In this document: positions 43,344-51,167 of the stretch, in pieces | How the letters are laid out: every line of letters begins with the position of its first letter | Position numbering within the stretch: the stretch's first letter is position 1 | DNA from: UBA8752 sp965659115 | GTDB lineage: Bacteria; Bacteroidota; Bacteroidia; Flavobacteriales_D; Sanyastnellaceae | DNA length: 64,000 bases | Reading direction: 5' to 3' | NCBI GenBank assembly: GCA_965659115.1 | Contig: CBFHUP010000001.1 | Span: forward strand, 1 to 64,000 | The notes under the pieces: generated by a model | Seen by the model: the letters and a program-made list of their open reading frames with translations, nothing else | Database searches by the model: none | What the model was told of the DNA's origin: nothing | Program-made: the position numbers and the translations under genes

Positions 43344-43949
43344 ATGTCTTTTGAACTCCCCGCACTTCCTTACGCCTACGATGCCCTCGAGCCCCACATC
43401 GACGCGCGAACCATGGAAATTCACCACGGAAAGCACCACGCCGGATACACTGCAAAACTCAACGCAGCGGTTGAAGGAACAGACCTTGCTGGAAAGTCCA
43501 TTGAGGACTTGTGCGGCCAACACGCCGACAATGGCGCGGTCCGCAACAACGGAGGAGGGTACTACAACCACAACATGTTCTGGACGAGCATGTCACCCAA
43601 CGGTGGCGGGGCTCCTTCAGGCGACTTGGGAGCGGCCATCGATGCCGCTTTTGGTAGCTATGATGGGTTCAAAGAAGCTTTTGCAGCAGCAGCAGCAACA
43701 CGTTTCGGCAGTGGCTGGGCTTGGCTGTGTGTCAAGGACGGTGCCCTCGAGGTGTGTTCTTCAGCCAACCAAGACAACCCTCTGATGGCCGGCGTAGGAT
43801 GCGGTGGACACCCCATCCTCGGTCTCGACGTTTGGGAGCACGCGTATTATCTGAATTACCAGAATCGCCGTCCTGACTACATCGCGGCTTTCTTCAATGT
43901 GATCGACTGGGACGCGATTTCTGCGCGTTTCGCGGCCGCCAACGGCTGA
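43344..43949 (+). CDS. sodB: Superoxide dismutase (Fe/Mn type)
   Basis: A 201-residue iron/manganese superoxide dismutase. The metal ligands are in MEIHHGKHHAGY (first His), NHNMFWTSM (second His) and LDVWEHAYYLNYQNRRPDY (Asp and third His). The sequence has features of both Fe and Mn forms, so the metal cannot be assigned; the symbol is tentative. No signal peptide is present, so it is cytoplasmic. It is 36 nt after the S41 protease and 16 nt before ispD. Confidence 0.93.
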   Translation: MSFELPALPYAYDALEPHIDARTMEIHHGKHHAGYTAKLNAAVEGTDLAGKSIEDLCGQHADNGAVRNNGGGYYNHNMFWTSMSPNGGGAPSGDLGAAIDAAFGSYDGFKEAFAAAAATRFGSGWAWLCVKDGALEVCSSANQDNPLMAGVGCGGHPILGLDVWEHAYYLNYQNRRPDYIAAFFNVIDWDAISARFAAANG

Positions 43950-43965
43950 TTTTTTTCTGCGCCGC

Positions 43966-44661
43966 ATGCGATACCTCATTCTCGTCGCGGGCGGCACAGG
44001 CACCCGCATGAACCGGCCGGTCGCCAAGCAGTTTTTACCGCTTGGGGGCCGGCCGGTGATCGTGCACACCTTGGACAGATTCCGGGAGGCTTTTCCCGAG
44101 CTACATGTGGTGTTGGTGCTCCACGAGAGCCTTCACCCAGCATGGGAAGAGGTGGTGAGGGCCCACCCGCAAGCACGCGTAGACTGCGTCGTCAATGGAG
44201 GAGCCGAACGGTTTCACTCGGTCCGTCAAGGGTTGGCCGCACTGCCCAACGGGCAGGGTTTGGTGGGCATCCACGATGCGGTGCGGCCCTTTGCAGAGGT
44301 CGAGACCATCAAGCGGTGTTACGCCGCTGCAGAGGAAACGGGCGCTGCTGTCCCTGTGGTTCCAGTAAAAGACACCATTCGCCAAGTGGGGGCGCAGGGC
44401 AGTGCACCCCTCAACCGTGCAGAATTGCGCGCAGTACAAACACCACAGGTGTTCTCCCTGTCCCGGCTTCGCGTGGCTTACGAAGTGGGCTACGAAGACC
44501 ACTTTACTGACGATGCGTCGGTCTGGGAGTTTGGCGGGAGCGTTGTCACCCTCGTCGAAGGTGACCTGCACAACATCAAGATCACCACTCCGGAAGATTT
44601 GCTGAGTGCCGAGGCTTTTCTCAGCCTGCGCGCCGCCTCTAACGGAAATCAGCGCGGCTGA
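43966..44661 (+). CDS. ispD: 2-C-methyl-D-erythritol 4-phosphate cytidylyltransferase
   Basis: IspD makes CDP-methylerythritol in the non-mevalonate isoprenoid pathway, which supplies the substrates of the polyprenyl synthetase at 20608. It is 231 residues with the N-terminal VAGGTGTRMNRPVAKQFLPLGGRPV motif, HDAVRPF and the late TDDASVWEF and VTLVEGDLHNIKITTPEDL, all typical. Its 3' end overlaps the convergent CPBP protease gene by 23 nt. Confidence 0.94.
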   Translation: MRYLILVAGGTGTRMNRPVAKQFLPLGGRPVIVHTLDRFREAFPELHVVLVLHESLHPAWEEVVRAHPQARVDCVVNGGAERFHSVRQGLAALPNGQGLVGIHDAVRPFAEVETIKRCYAAAEETGAAVPVVPVKDTIRQVGAQGSAPLNRAELRAVQTPQVFSLSRLRVAYEVGYEDHFTDDASVWEFGGSVVTLVEGDLHNIKITTPEDLLSAEAFLSLRAASNGNQRG

Positions 44662-45538
44662 CCGCTGGCGTCATTATCCGGTGATAGGCCACCAGGGTGC
44701 CGGAAGTCAAGGCGACACTCAACAACACGGCCCACGTGTCGACTTCAAAGAGGTCCTCGGTCATGCTGCCAGTGTACCACAAGGTGAGGGCTGCCCCAGC
44801 ATTGTTGACGAAGTGCGCGACCATTCCCGGGATAAGGCTTCCGCTGCGGTAAGCAAACCATCCGAAAAGTGCCCCAAGGAACAGGCGCGGCAAGAATCCA
44901 TAGAATTGAAAGTGAATGGCGCTGAAGATGACTGAGGCTATGGCGATGCCAATCCAAGGCTTGCCAGTGGTCTTGATGAGCAGCGGCTGAAGTGCACCGC
45001 GAAAAGCCAGCTCCTCGAACACAGCAGGCACCAAGGCAACACTGATGATCACAATGATGCGCCGCGGACCTTCCGCGGTCACCAAGAAGGCCGTGACCTT
45101 TTCGAGCATCTCTTCAATCGGTTTGAGCACAGCTTCCAAATCTGAACCTTCGGGGATGGCCCAAACGTTCCACTCGTAGGTCAGGGCCATCAGGGGTGAA
45201 GAAAACACCGTAGCCAGCACGACCATGATCAATCCCCATGGCGCCAAAGCCCGGCGCGATGGGATCAATCCTGCGGGGACCGACCCTTTCCACAAGGCAG
45301 AAGCCACCAAAACCGCTCCGCCAAAACCCAAAGCCTGGCTGATGAGGTTTTGAAGGTGCAATTGCCACCAGTCGCTGTCCGAGCTCGGCATGACACCCAC
45401 CGAAATGTTGCTCACGGTCTCCGAAAAGAAGAGGGGGGCAATAAAGGCGGCCAGCACCGAGGCCATGGCAGAGCACACAAAGAGGAGTCCGAGAAAGATG
45501 AGCGCACGGCTGAGCGCTTGAATTCGTTCGCTGTTCAC
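44639..45538 (-). CDS. CPBP-family intramembrane metalloprotease (CAAX protease/Abi)
   Basis: A 299-residue membrane protein with about eight helices. The CPBP motifs are EELAFRG (EExxxR), FSAIHFQ (conserved His) and HFVNNAG (HxxxN). Family members include prenyl-protein proteases and bacteriocin-immunity proteins; the bacterial substrates are mostly unknown. It starts at GTG 45538, 9 nt after the dusB stop. Confidence 0.87.
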   Translation of the reverse strand: MNSERIQALSRALIFLGLLFVCSAMASVLAAFIAPLFFSETVSNISVGVMPSSDSDWWQLHLQNLISQALGFGGAVLVASALWKGSVPAGLIPSRRALAPWGLIMVVLATVFSSPLMALTYEWNVWAIPEGSDLEAVLKPIEEMLEKVTAFLVTAEGPRRIIVIISVALVPAVFEELAFRGALQPLLIKTTGKPWIGIAIASVIFSAIHFQFYGFLPRLFLGALFGWFAYRSGSLIPGMVAHFVNNAGAALTLWYTGSMTEDLFEVDTWAVLLSVALTSGTLVAYHRIMTPAVSRADFR

Positions 45539-45542
45539 GGTG

Positions 45543-45550
45543 TGAATCTA
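45543..45550 (-). promoter_or_regulatory. Candidate -7 box built on the dusB stop codon
   Basis: TAGATTCA on the minus strand; its TAG is the stop codon of dusB. CACC and the GTG start of the CPBP gene follow. The last two bases deviate from TAnnTTTG, so it is weaker than the dusB and panD boxes, but the geometry is identical. Confidence 0.28.
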
Positions 45551-46543
45551 AGCCTTGGGGATGCCGTCTGCATAAGCTTCGGCGACCTTGTCGAGCTCTG
45601 CATGCAGCGCCGCCGGACTTTCCTCCGTGACCAGGACCAATCGGTGCTGCTTGAAGTGGGGGAGACCTCTGAAGTAGTTGGCATAGTGGCGGCGCATTTC
45701 AACCACGCCGAGCCTTTCGCCCTTCCATTCGAGGCTGTGCACCAAGTGGGCCCGCGCAGCTTCCACCCGGTCGGAAACGGTGGGGGCAGCCAGGTGTTCA
45801 CCAGTGGCGAAATAGTGCTTGATTTCATCAAAAATCCATGGGTTGCCAATGCTCCCCCTGCCGATCATGATGCCATCCACCCCGTATTCATTGCGGTAGG
45901 CGAGCGCCTTTTCTGGGGTGTCGATGTCTCCGTTTCCAAAGACGGGGATGTGCATGTTGGGGTTCTCCTTGACAGCCCGAATCAAGGACCAATCTGCCTC
46001 GCCTTTGTACATCTGAGCTCGGGTGCGGCCGTGGATGGAAATGGCTTGGATCCCCACATCTTGAAGGCGTTCGGCGACCTCCACGATGTACTTGGAATTG
46101 TCATCCCAACCGAGGCGGGTCTTGACTGTGACAGGCAATCCCACCGCATCCACAATCTCCTTGGTCATGGAGACCATTTTTGGGATGTCCTGCAGGATGC
46201 CCGCGCCCGCGCCTTTGCAGGCGACCTTTTTGACCGGACATCCATAGTTGATGTCCAGTACGTCGGGCCCAGATGCCGCTGTGATTTCAGCTGCGCGTCG
46301 CATGGAGTCGATTTCCGAACCAAATATTTGGATGCCAATGGGCCTTTCTTTCTCGTAGATGTCCAGCTTTTGACGGCTTTTGACGGCATCTCGGATCAAT
46401 CCTTCAGAGCTGATGAACTCGGTGTACATCATGTCCGCACCGTGCTTTTTGCAGAGGGTTCGGAAAGGGGGATCGCTCACATCCTCCATGGGGGCCAGGA
46501 GGAGGGGGAATTCGCCGAGTTCTACAGAGCCAATGCGCACCAT
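45548..46543 (-). CDS. dusB: tRNA-dihydrouridine synthase
   Basis: A 331-residue flavoenzyme that reduces uridines in tRNA to dihydrouridine. The TIM-barrel motifs are clear: LAPMEDVSDPPFRTLCKKHGAD, YTEFISSEGL, the catalytic cysteine in NYGCPVKKV, VKTRLGWDD, HGRTRAQMYKGEADW, and GNGDIDTPEKA. It falls in the DusB-like group by these motifs; the exact tRNA position is not certain. It starts 9 nt after the LolC/E-type permease. Confidence 0.9.
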   Translation of the reverse strand: MVRIGSVELGEFPLLLAPMEDVSDPPFRTLCKKHGADMMYTEFISSEGLIRDAVKSRQKLDIYEKERPIGIQIFGSEIDSMRRAAEITAASGPDVLDINYGCPVKKVACKGAGAGILQDIPKMVSMTKEIVDAVGLPVTVKTRLGWDDNSKYIVEVAERLQDVGIQAISIHGRTRAQMYKGEADWSLIRAVKENPNMHIPVFGNGDIDTPEKALAYRNEYGVDGIMIGRGSIGNPWIFDEIKHYFATGEHLAAPTVSDRVEAARAHLVHSLEWKGERLGVVEMRRHYANYFRGLPHFKQHRLVLVTEESPAALHAELDKVAEAYADGIPKA

Positions 46544-46547
46544 GGTG

Positions 46548-46555
46548 CAAAATTA
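46548..46555 (-). promoter_or_regulatory. -7 box of dusB built on the stop codon of the upstream permease gene
   Basis: TAATTTTG on the minus strand, an exact match to TAnnTTTG. Its TAA is the stop codon of the permease gene (46553-46555). CACC and the dusB ATG follow, so the transcript would start at or within a base or two of the ATG. Confidence 0.45.
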
Positions 46556-47797
46556 GCCCGCATCGGGCACCATGCGACGCACGAGGTACGCGACCATGGC
46601 TGCACTGAACGTGCCGCCCACACCGAGGACCACAATTGCCACCCCTAAAACGTCTGCAGCGTGCAGTGAAACAGGGTATGCCGGCACCATTGCTCCTTCC
46701 AGACGAACCAGGCCATAACGGTCTTGCAGCAGCACAAGAGCAACCCCGATGCCGATGCCCGTGACAGCACCAACGGCGTTGATCAACAGCCCTTGCCAGC
46801 TGAACACCTGGCGCACTTCGCGCCCTGTCATACCCATGGCGGTGAGGGTGCTGACGTCGCGCCGCTTGTCCAAGAGCAACATCGTCAGCGCGGCGAGGAT
46901 GTTAAAGGCGGCCACGACCAAAATGAAACTCAGTATCGCGAACGTGGCCCATTTTTCGGCCCGGCTTGTAGCGTGGATCAGGGCGTTTTTTTCCCGGCGT
47001 GTGCGGGTTTTGAGCGCCGCAGGCAGCGCACCGTCCAATGCGGCCCGCAGCTGTTCTTGGCTCCAGCCGGAGGCAGGCACGACCTCTATTCTGGAGACGG
47101 CATCAGGCCTTTGAAGCACTTCTTGCGCAAAGTCCAAACTGCCCACGATGGTCCGAGCGTCGATGTCGGCATTGATCGAGAACGTGCCGCACACCGGCAA
47201 CCGACCCGAGACCATCATACTTTCAACGCCTCCATCGAACAAGCTTCTTCCTTTCATGGAACCCAAGCTTCGACCGCGTTTTGGCGCAGCCACGGTCAAA
47301 GTGACGGCCGCATCCGCCTCAATGGGCAGGCGCATTTCGCGTGCGATCCCCAAGCCGACATAGCCACAAGGCATGCCCAAGGTGTCCTTGTTGAGCTGGG
47401 CGCCCCGGATCAACCGGTCTTCTAAACCTGTGTAGCGCGCATGCTGTGTATCAAAACCGAGCAGCGTACACACCCTTGGTTCGCCCTGACGGCGCACCAC
47501 CACATCTTGTTCCAATACCCCGCCAGCATGGGCAACTCCCGGGTGAGCTTGGAGGCTGTCGATCCAAGCCGCCGGTATGATGCGGCCTTCGACAGGCAAC
47601 ACGGCCAGTTCAGTATCCAGGCTGGAAAACAGGTCTTCCACGAGGTCCTCGATGCCGTTGAAAGCACTCAGGATCGCGATCATGGCTGCAGCAACAGCTG
47701 CTACGACAAACACCGAGATGCCCGACACCAAGTGGATCAGGCGTTGGGATTTTCGGGACCAGAGGTACCGACGGGCGATGTGGAACGGCACGTTCAC
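46553..47797 (-). CDS. ABC transporter permease, LolC/LolE-FtsX type
   Basis: A 414-residue inner-membrane permease with the LolC/E layout: N-terminal FHIARRYLWSRKSQRLIHLVSGISV, one helix, a periplasmic domain of about 220 residues, then three helices with ILVVAAFNILAALTMLLLDKRRDVSTL. LolCDE extracts lipoproteins from the inner membrane for transfer to the outer membrane. No LolD ATPase gene is adjacent. It starts with GTG 47797; a second in-frame GTG lies two codons later. Confidence 0.86.
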   Translation of the reverse strand: MNVPFHIARRYLWSRKSQRLIHLVSGISVFVVAAVAAAMIAILSAFNGIEDLVEDLFSSLDTELAVLPVEGRIIPAAWIDSLQAHPGVAHAGGVLEQDVVVRRQGEPRVCTLLGFDTQHARYTGLEDRLIRGAQLNKDTLGMPCGYVGLGIAREMRLPIEADAAVTLTVAAPKRGRSLGSMKGRSLFDGGVESMMVSGRLPVCGTFSINADIDARTIVGSLDFAQEVLQRPDAVSRIEVVPASGWSQEQLRAALDGALPAALKTRTRREKNALIHATSRAEKWATFAILSFILVVAAFNILAALTMLLLDKRRDVSTLTAMGMTGREVRQVFSWQGLLINAVGAVTGIGIGVALVLLQDRYGLVRLEGAMVPAYPVSLHAADVLGVAIVVLGVGGTFSAAMVAYLVRRMVPDAG

Positions 47798-47801
47798 CCT
47801 G

Positions 47802-47833
47802 CCAAATTAGGTTCCATAGTCGAGGGGAATCAA
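47802..47833 (-). promoter_or_regulatory. Promoter of the LolC/E-type permease gene
   Basis: On the minus strand there is TTG (47831-47833), a 21 nt spacer and TAATTTGG (47802-47809), followed by CAGG and the GTG start. It again predicts a leaderless or near-leaderless mRNA. Confidence 0.42.
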
Positions 47834-47863
47834 CTTTGGTTTTATCCCACCTCATTTTCATCA

Positions 47864-47877
47864 CGGCGCTTTCGCCG
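47864..47877. terminator. Weak hairpin downstream of rbfA
   Basis: CGGCG-CTTT-CGCCG, a perfect 5 bp stem in the 151 nt gap between rbfA and the permease gene. There is no T run, so it may be only an attenuating hairpin. The rest of the gap shows no gene. Confidence 0.25.
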
Positions 47878-47948
47878 ACTTGTTGGACTTGGACCTTTCA
47901 GCGGGCTTGGTGGGCCAGCTTCGGATTGCCCTGAGCTGCTTGAGGACT

Positions 47949-48299
47949 TTAGTCGTCTTTGAGCAGGCCGTCGATTTCCTCATAGCGGTCGAGGCTGTCA
48001 TCGAGGAAGAAGCGCAACTCGGGCATTTTACGCAAGTGCTTGCCCACTTTGCCGGCGAGCAATTTGCGGATGTGGAAGGCTTCGGCCTCCACCAAAGCGA
48101 GGCCTTCTTCGGGTTTGCCCACCGAGGCGATGGGCATGAAGCTGAGGTAGACCCTTGCCAAAGACAAATCCGGCGTCAACCGCACGGTAGTGACGGTGAT
48201 GAAATGCCCGCCGAAGCGGATGGAAGCTTCACGTTGGAGAAGGCTTCCGATTTCTTTTTGGAGCAATGCCGCGAGGCGTTCCTGTCGAATTCCGGCCAT
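47949..48299 (-). CDS. rbfA: Ribosome-binding factor A
   Basis: RbfA binds the 30S subunit and helps mature the 5' end of 16S rRNA. It is 116 residues with the KH-like fold signatures: IRQERLAALLQKEIGSLLQRE at the start, VTVTTVRLTPDLSLARVYLSFM in the middle, and the late KMPELRFFLDDSLDRYEEI. It follows the T9SS cargo gene by 3 nt, so it belongs to the cytochrome-hflX-cargo transcription unit. Confidence 0.94.
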   Translation of the reverse strand: MAGIRQERLAALLQKEIGSLLQREASIRFGGHFITVTTVRLTPDLSLARVYLSFMPIASVGKPEEGLALVEAEAFHIRKLLAGKVGKHLRKMPELRFFLDDSLDRYEEIDGLLKDD

Positions 48300-48302
48300 A
48301 GT

Positions 48303-49175
48303 TCAGTCGATGCGGAGTTTTTGCCGTCGCCCATCGGGCATGACGGCGATGATGATGCCCTTGGTCGAAGGTATGGGACAAGGCAGTGGGCACCCACAGG
48401 CCTCCAAAGCGCGTCCCATCAAATCATAGAGGGCAATGGAATGCGGGGGGTGGGTCCCGGACCAATGCAGCGCGCCATTGTAGACCTGCAATTGGCCAGC
48501 TTGGGAGGCGATGGGCACGTTGCTCGGGGTCAAACTGTCCAGGCATCCAGGATGCGCTGGCAACCAAGTGGTGTCCAATTCAAAGTCATGCCGGAGTCCA
48601 CCGTTTTGGGTGACGCAGGCCGCGCGCGGGTCCCAATCCGCGATGCAGAGATAGGCTGCCGGTCCCATCGGGCCATTTTCAGAGCCGATGCCTTCGATCC
48701 AGTACTCGGTAAAGTTGATGTTGTCGGACAAGAGCTGCATGGTCAACCGGCGGCTGACCGTTCCGTCGGTCCAGGTGAAAGGCTCGACCGCAATGCAGGT
48801 GATTTCTTGTTCAATGCAATTCGGGGCCATCATCGTTTCCCCAGGCTCCAAACTAAAGTCAAACCACAGCGTTCCGGGGTCCGCATCGAGGTCCCAACGC
48901 ATCCAGACTTCGCCAGCTTCTTGATTTTCATGGAACCAACCGGCAAAACCCGATGTGGGGCTGCCCTCGTATTGGACTTCCATTCTGTGCCAGAGCGAGC
49001 CATCAGCCATCGTCGTGTCCATGGCAACGGAGTATGTCACGGGAGTCGGCAACCAGCCTCCTTCAACACCGCACCACGTTCGGTCTTCCTCCATCATGGA
49101 CATGTAAGTGTCTTGGGCCAGTCCAGAGCTGCCTGCTGCCAGACACGCGATGAGCATGATGGTGCAGCGCATCAT
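48303..49175 (-). CDS. Secreted protein with a type IX secretion (Por) C-terminal sorting domain
   Basis: A 290-residue exported protein of unknown activity. It has an N-terminal signal peptide (TIMLIACLAAGSSGLAQ) and ends with a domain typical of T9SS type A sorting signals: LQVYNGALHW, IALYDLMGRALE, then TKGIIIAVMPDGRRQKLRI. The middle (30-220) is rich in Trp, Asp and Cys and gives no family match I recognise. The frame also opens at TTG 49178; I use the ATG at 49175, which overlaps the hflX stop by 1 nt. Confidence 0.75.
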   Translation of the reverse strand: MMRCTIMLIACLAAGSSGLAQDTYMSMMEEDRTWCGVEGGWLPTPVTYSVAMDTTMADGSLWHRMEVQYEGSPTSGFAGWFHENQEAGEVWMRWDLDADPGTLWFDFSLEPGETMMAPNCIEQEITCIAVEPFTWTDGTVSRRLTMQLLSDNINFTEYWIEGIGSENGPMGPAAYLCIADWDPRAACVTQNGGLRHDFELDTTWLPAHPGCLDSLTPSNVPIASQAGQLQVYNGALHWSGTHPPHSIALYDLMGRALEACGCPLPCPIPSTKGIIIAVMPDGRRQKLRID

Positions 49176-50353
49176 CAATACAGGAAATGGTTGTGCGGAA
49201 AGCGCTGAACATGGAGCTCTCGCACCTCAGCATAGAGGACTTCACGCAAGCTGTCCATGCCTTCTTTGGTTTTGGCAGAGAGGAAGAGCACAGGGCCGTC
49301 ATGGTCTCCAAAACGCCGCCGCAGGCCTTCGATCAAGAGGGGCCGTTCCACGTTCCCATCAGGGTCGTTTAGTTGGTCTATTTTGTTGAACAGAAGCATG
49401 GTGCGCTGTGCGCCCGCCCCTATGCCCGAGAGGGTTTCCTCCACCACTTTTAGGTGGTCTTCAAACTGGGGGTGGGACACGTCGATCACATGAACCAGAA
49501 GGTCACTCTCGCGTGTCTCATCCAAAGTGCTCTTGAAGCTCTCCACGAGCTGGTGCGGCAGCTTTCGGATGAACCCTACGGTGTCGCTGAGCAAAAAGGG
49601 CAGGTTGTGCACCACCACCTTTCGGACAGTGGTGTCCAGGGTAGCAAAGAGCTTGTTTTCTGCAAAGACTTCCGACTTGGAGAGGCGGTTCATCAGGGTC
49701 GACTTGCCTGCATTGGTGTAGCCTACAAGCGCCACACGGACCAGTGCACCGCGGTTTCCCCGTTGGGTGGCCATTTGGCGGTCTATGGCAGACAGGTCTT
49801 TTTTCAAGGCCGCAATCCGATCCCGGATGATCCGCCGGTCCGTCTCGATTTCTTTTTCGCCGGGTCCCTTCATGCCGATGCCGCCTTTCTGCTTTTGCAG
49901 GTGGGTCCACATATTGGTCAATCGGGGCAACAAATACTGATACTGGGCCAGCTCAACCTGCGTCTTGGCATGCGCTGTTCTCGCGCGCTGAGCGAAGATG
50001 TCGAGGATGAGGTTGGCGCGGTCCAGGACCTTGGTTTCTGGCAACGCCTCGCCCAAGTTGCGCAGCTGCGAGGGACTGAGTTCGTCGTCGAAAATGAGCA
50101 GGTCGATGTCGTGCTCCTCGATGTACTCGGTGATCTCCTGAAACTTGCCCTTGCCCACAAACGTCCGGACATCCGGATGGTCCAGCGATTGGGTAAACGT
50201 GCGAATGGTCTCTGCGTTTGCCGTGCGGGCCAAAAACTCCAGTTCGTCCAAATACTCCGCGAGCAAATCACGGGACTGGTCGCGGGTGACCAATCCAACC
50301 AAGACCGCCCTTTCGGGCTTGCCGTCTTTCCGGGCGAGGGGTTTCTCCAGCAT
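49175..50353 (-). CDS. hflX: Ribosome-associated GTPase HflX
   Basis: HflX is a GTPase that splits stalled 70S ribosomes. It is 392 residues: an N-terminal domain with AVLVGLVTRDQSRDLLAEYLDEL and TFVGKGKFQEITEYI, a helical linker (GGIGMKGPGEKEIETDRRIIRDRI) and the GTPase domain with GYTNAGKST (G1), DTVGF (G3) and LFNKIDQLND (G4). It overlaps the cytochrome c gene by 1 nt upstream and the T9SS cargo gene downstream. Confidence 0.95.
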   Translation of the reverse strand: MLEKPLARKDGKPERAVLVGLVTRDQSRDLLAEYLDELEFLARTANAETIRTFTQSLDHPDVRTFVGKGKFQEITEYIEEHDIDLLIFDDELSPSQLRNLGEALPETKVLDRANLILDIFAQRARTAHAKTQVELAQYQYLLPRLTNMWTHLQKQKGGIGMKGPGEKEIETDRRIIRDRIAALKKDLSAIDRQMATQRGNRGALVRVALVGYTNAGKSTLMNRLSKSEVFAENKLFATLDTTVRKVVVHNLPFLLSDTVGFIRKLPHQLVESFKSTLDETRESDLLVHVIDVSHPQFEDHLKVVEETLSGIGAGAQRTMLLFNKIDQLNDPDGNVERPLLIEGLRRRFGDHDGPVLFLSAKTKEGMDSLREVLYAEVRELHVQRFPHNHFLY

Positions 50354-50688
50354 TAGTCTCTGAAGCGTTCGATGTATTGGGCAACGGCATAAATCTCAGC
50401 TTTGCTCAGGACGCCCTTTTGGCCCGGCATGGTGCCCTTGCCGTAGGTGATCAGTGCAGCCCGCTTTTCGAGGTCCATGTCAGACTGGCTCAAATCCGGA
50501 GCTTTGGAAGCCATCAGCTTGCCATCATCGCCGTGGCAAAGCGAGCATTTGCGGATGTACAAAGCCCTGGCTTGGGCTTCACTGACAGGTGCTGAACCGT
50601 CCGATGCTGGAGGGACACCATGGTCACCGCAACCCGCTGAAGCGAGCACAGCGAGCCACAAGATGAGGGGCGTGGTGTAGGGTTTCAC
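50353..50688 (-). CDS. Monoheme cytochrome c lipoprotein
   Basis: A 111-residue c-type cytochrome. From the GTG at 50688 the protein has a lipoprotein signal (ILWLAVLASAGC, lipidated C20), the heme-binding C48-SL-C51-H52 motif and a likely distal Met87 in KGTMPGQKG. It would be an electron carrier anchored in the periplasm. A longer frame exists but lies within the adjacent gene. The GTGA overlap with the membrane cytochrome upstream couples their translation. Confidence 0.85.
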   Translation of the reverse strand: MKPYTTPLILWLAVLASAGCGDHGVPPASDGSAPVSEAQARALYIRKCSLCHGDDGKLMASKAPDLSQSDMDLEKRAALITYGKGTMPGQKGVLSKAEIYAVAQYIERFRD

Positions 50689-51137
50689 AACCAGCCGTAT
50701 GCTTCGAATCCGGCGCGGAATGGCCAGGGAATGCTGGAGAGGATGAGCACCAATGAAACGGTAAACCAAATGGCTTGGCGGCGGAACTTGGTCCGGTCGT
50801 CATCGGCGCGCTTGGCGAGGCTGTGTCCCAACGTGCCCAGCACAACGGCAATGAGCATGGTGGCCATGTGTTCCAGCGAGAAAAAACGCATAACGGTGTT
50901 GGCCATCGCGTCGGCATTGCCCAACATGCTGCTCCAGCCTTTGCCGAAGTACAGCACGAAACCGAGCACCAATTGCAAGTGCAAGGAAATCATGGTGAAC
51001 AGCCCGCGCTTGTAGTCGCTGCTGCTAAAACTGCGTCCTGAAGACATTCCGGAGAAGGCCTTGACGATGGAGAGCAGCATGAGAATGAGGACGACCCATC
51101 TAAGGGCGCCGTGGAGGTGTTGGATTCCGGTCAACAT
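50685..51137 (-). CDS. Small four-helix membrane protein, likely b-type cytochrome
   Basis: A 150-residue protein with four predicted membrane helices. Histidines near or within the helices (H7/H9, H53, H90, H105) are placed as in small cytochrome b-like proteins annotated in Bacteroidota. The ATG at 51137 lies just before the first helix (TGIQHLHGALRWVVLILML). Pairing with the coupled cytochrome c lipoprotein suggests a small membrane-to-periplasm electron path. The electron donor is unknown. The promoter region is shared with the divergent SDR gene. Confidence 0.7.
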   Translation of the reverse strand: MLTGIQHLHGALRWVVLILMLLSIVKAFSGMSSGRSFSSSDYKRGLFTMISLHLQLVLGFVLYFGKGWSSMLGNADAMANTVMRFFSLEHMATMLIAVVLGTLGHSLAKRADDDRTKFRRQAIWFTVSLVLILSSIPWPFRAGFEAYGWL

Positions 51138-51141
51138 GGGA

Positions 51142-51163
51142 CGAAGATACGGGGGTACATTGC
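51142..51163. promoter_or_regulatory. Divergent start-proximal -7 boxes between the membrane cytochrome and SDR genes
   Basis: Only 30 nt separate the two start codons. The minus strand has TATCTTCG (51142-51149), 4 nt before the cytochrome ATG. The plus strand has TACATTGC (51156-51163), 4 nt before the SDR ATG. Each gene's -33 region would lie in or beyond the other gene's box, so both promoters probably cannot be occupied at once. Confidence 0.4.
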
Positions 51164-51167
51164 GCCC

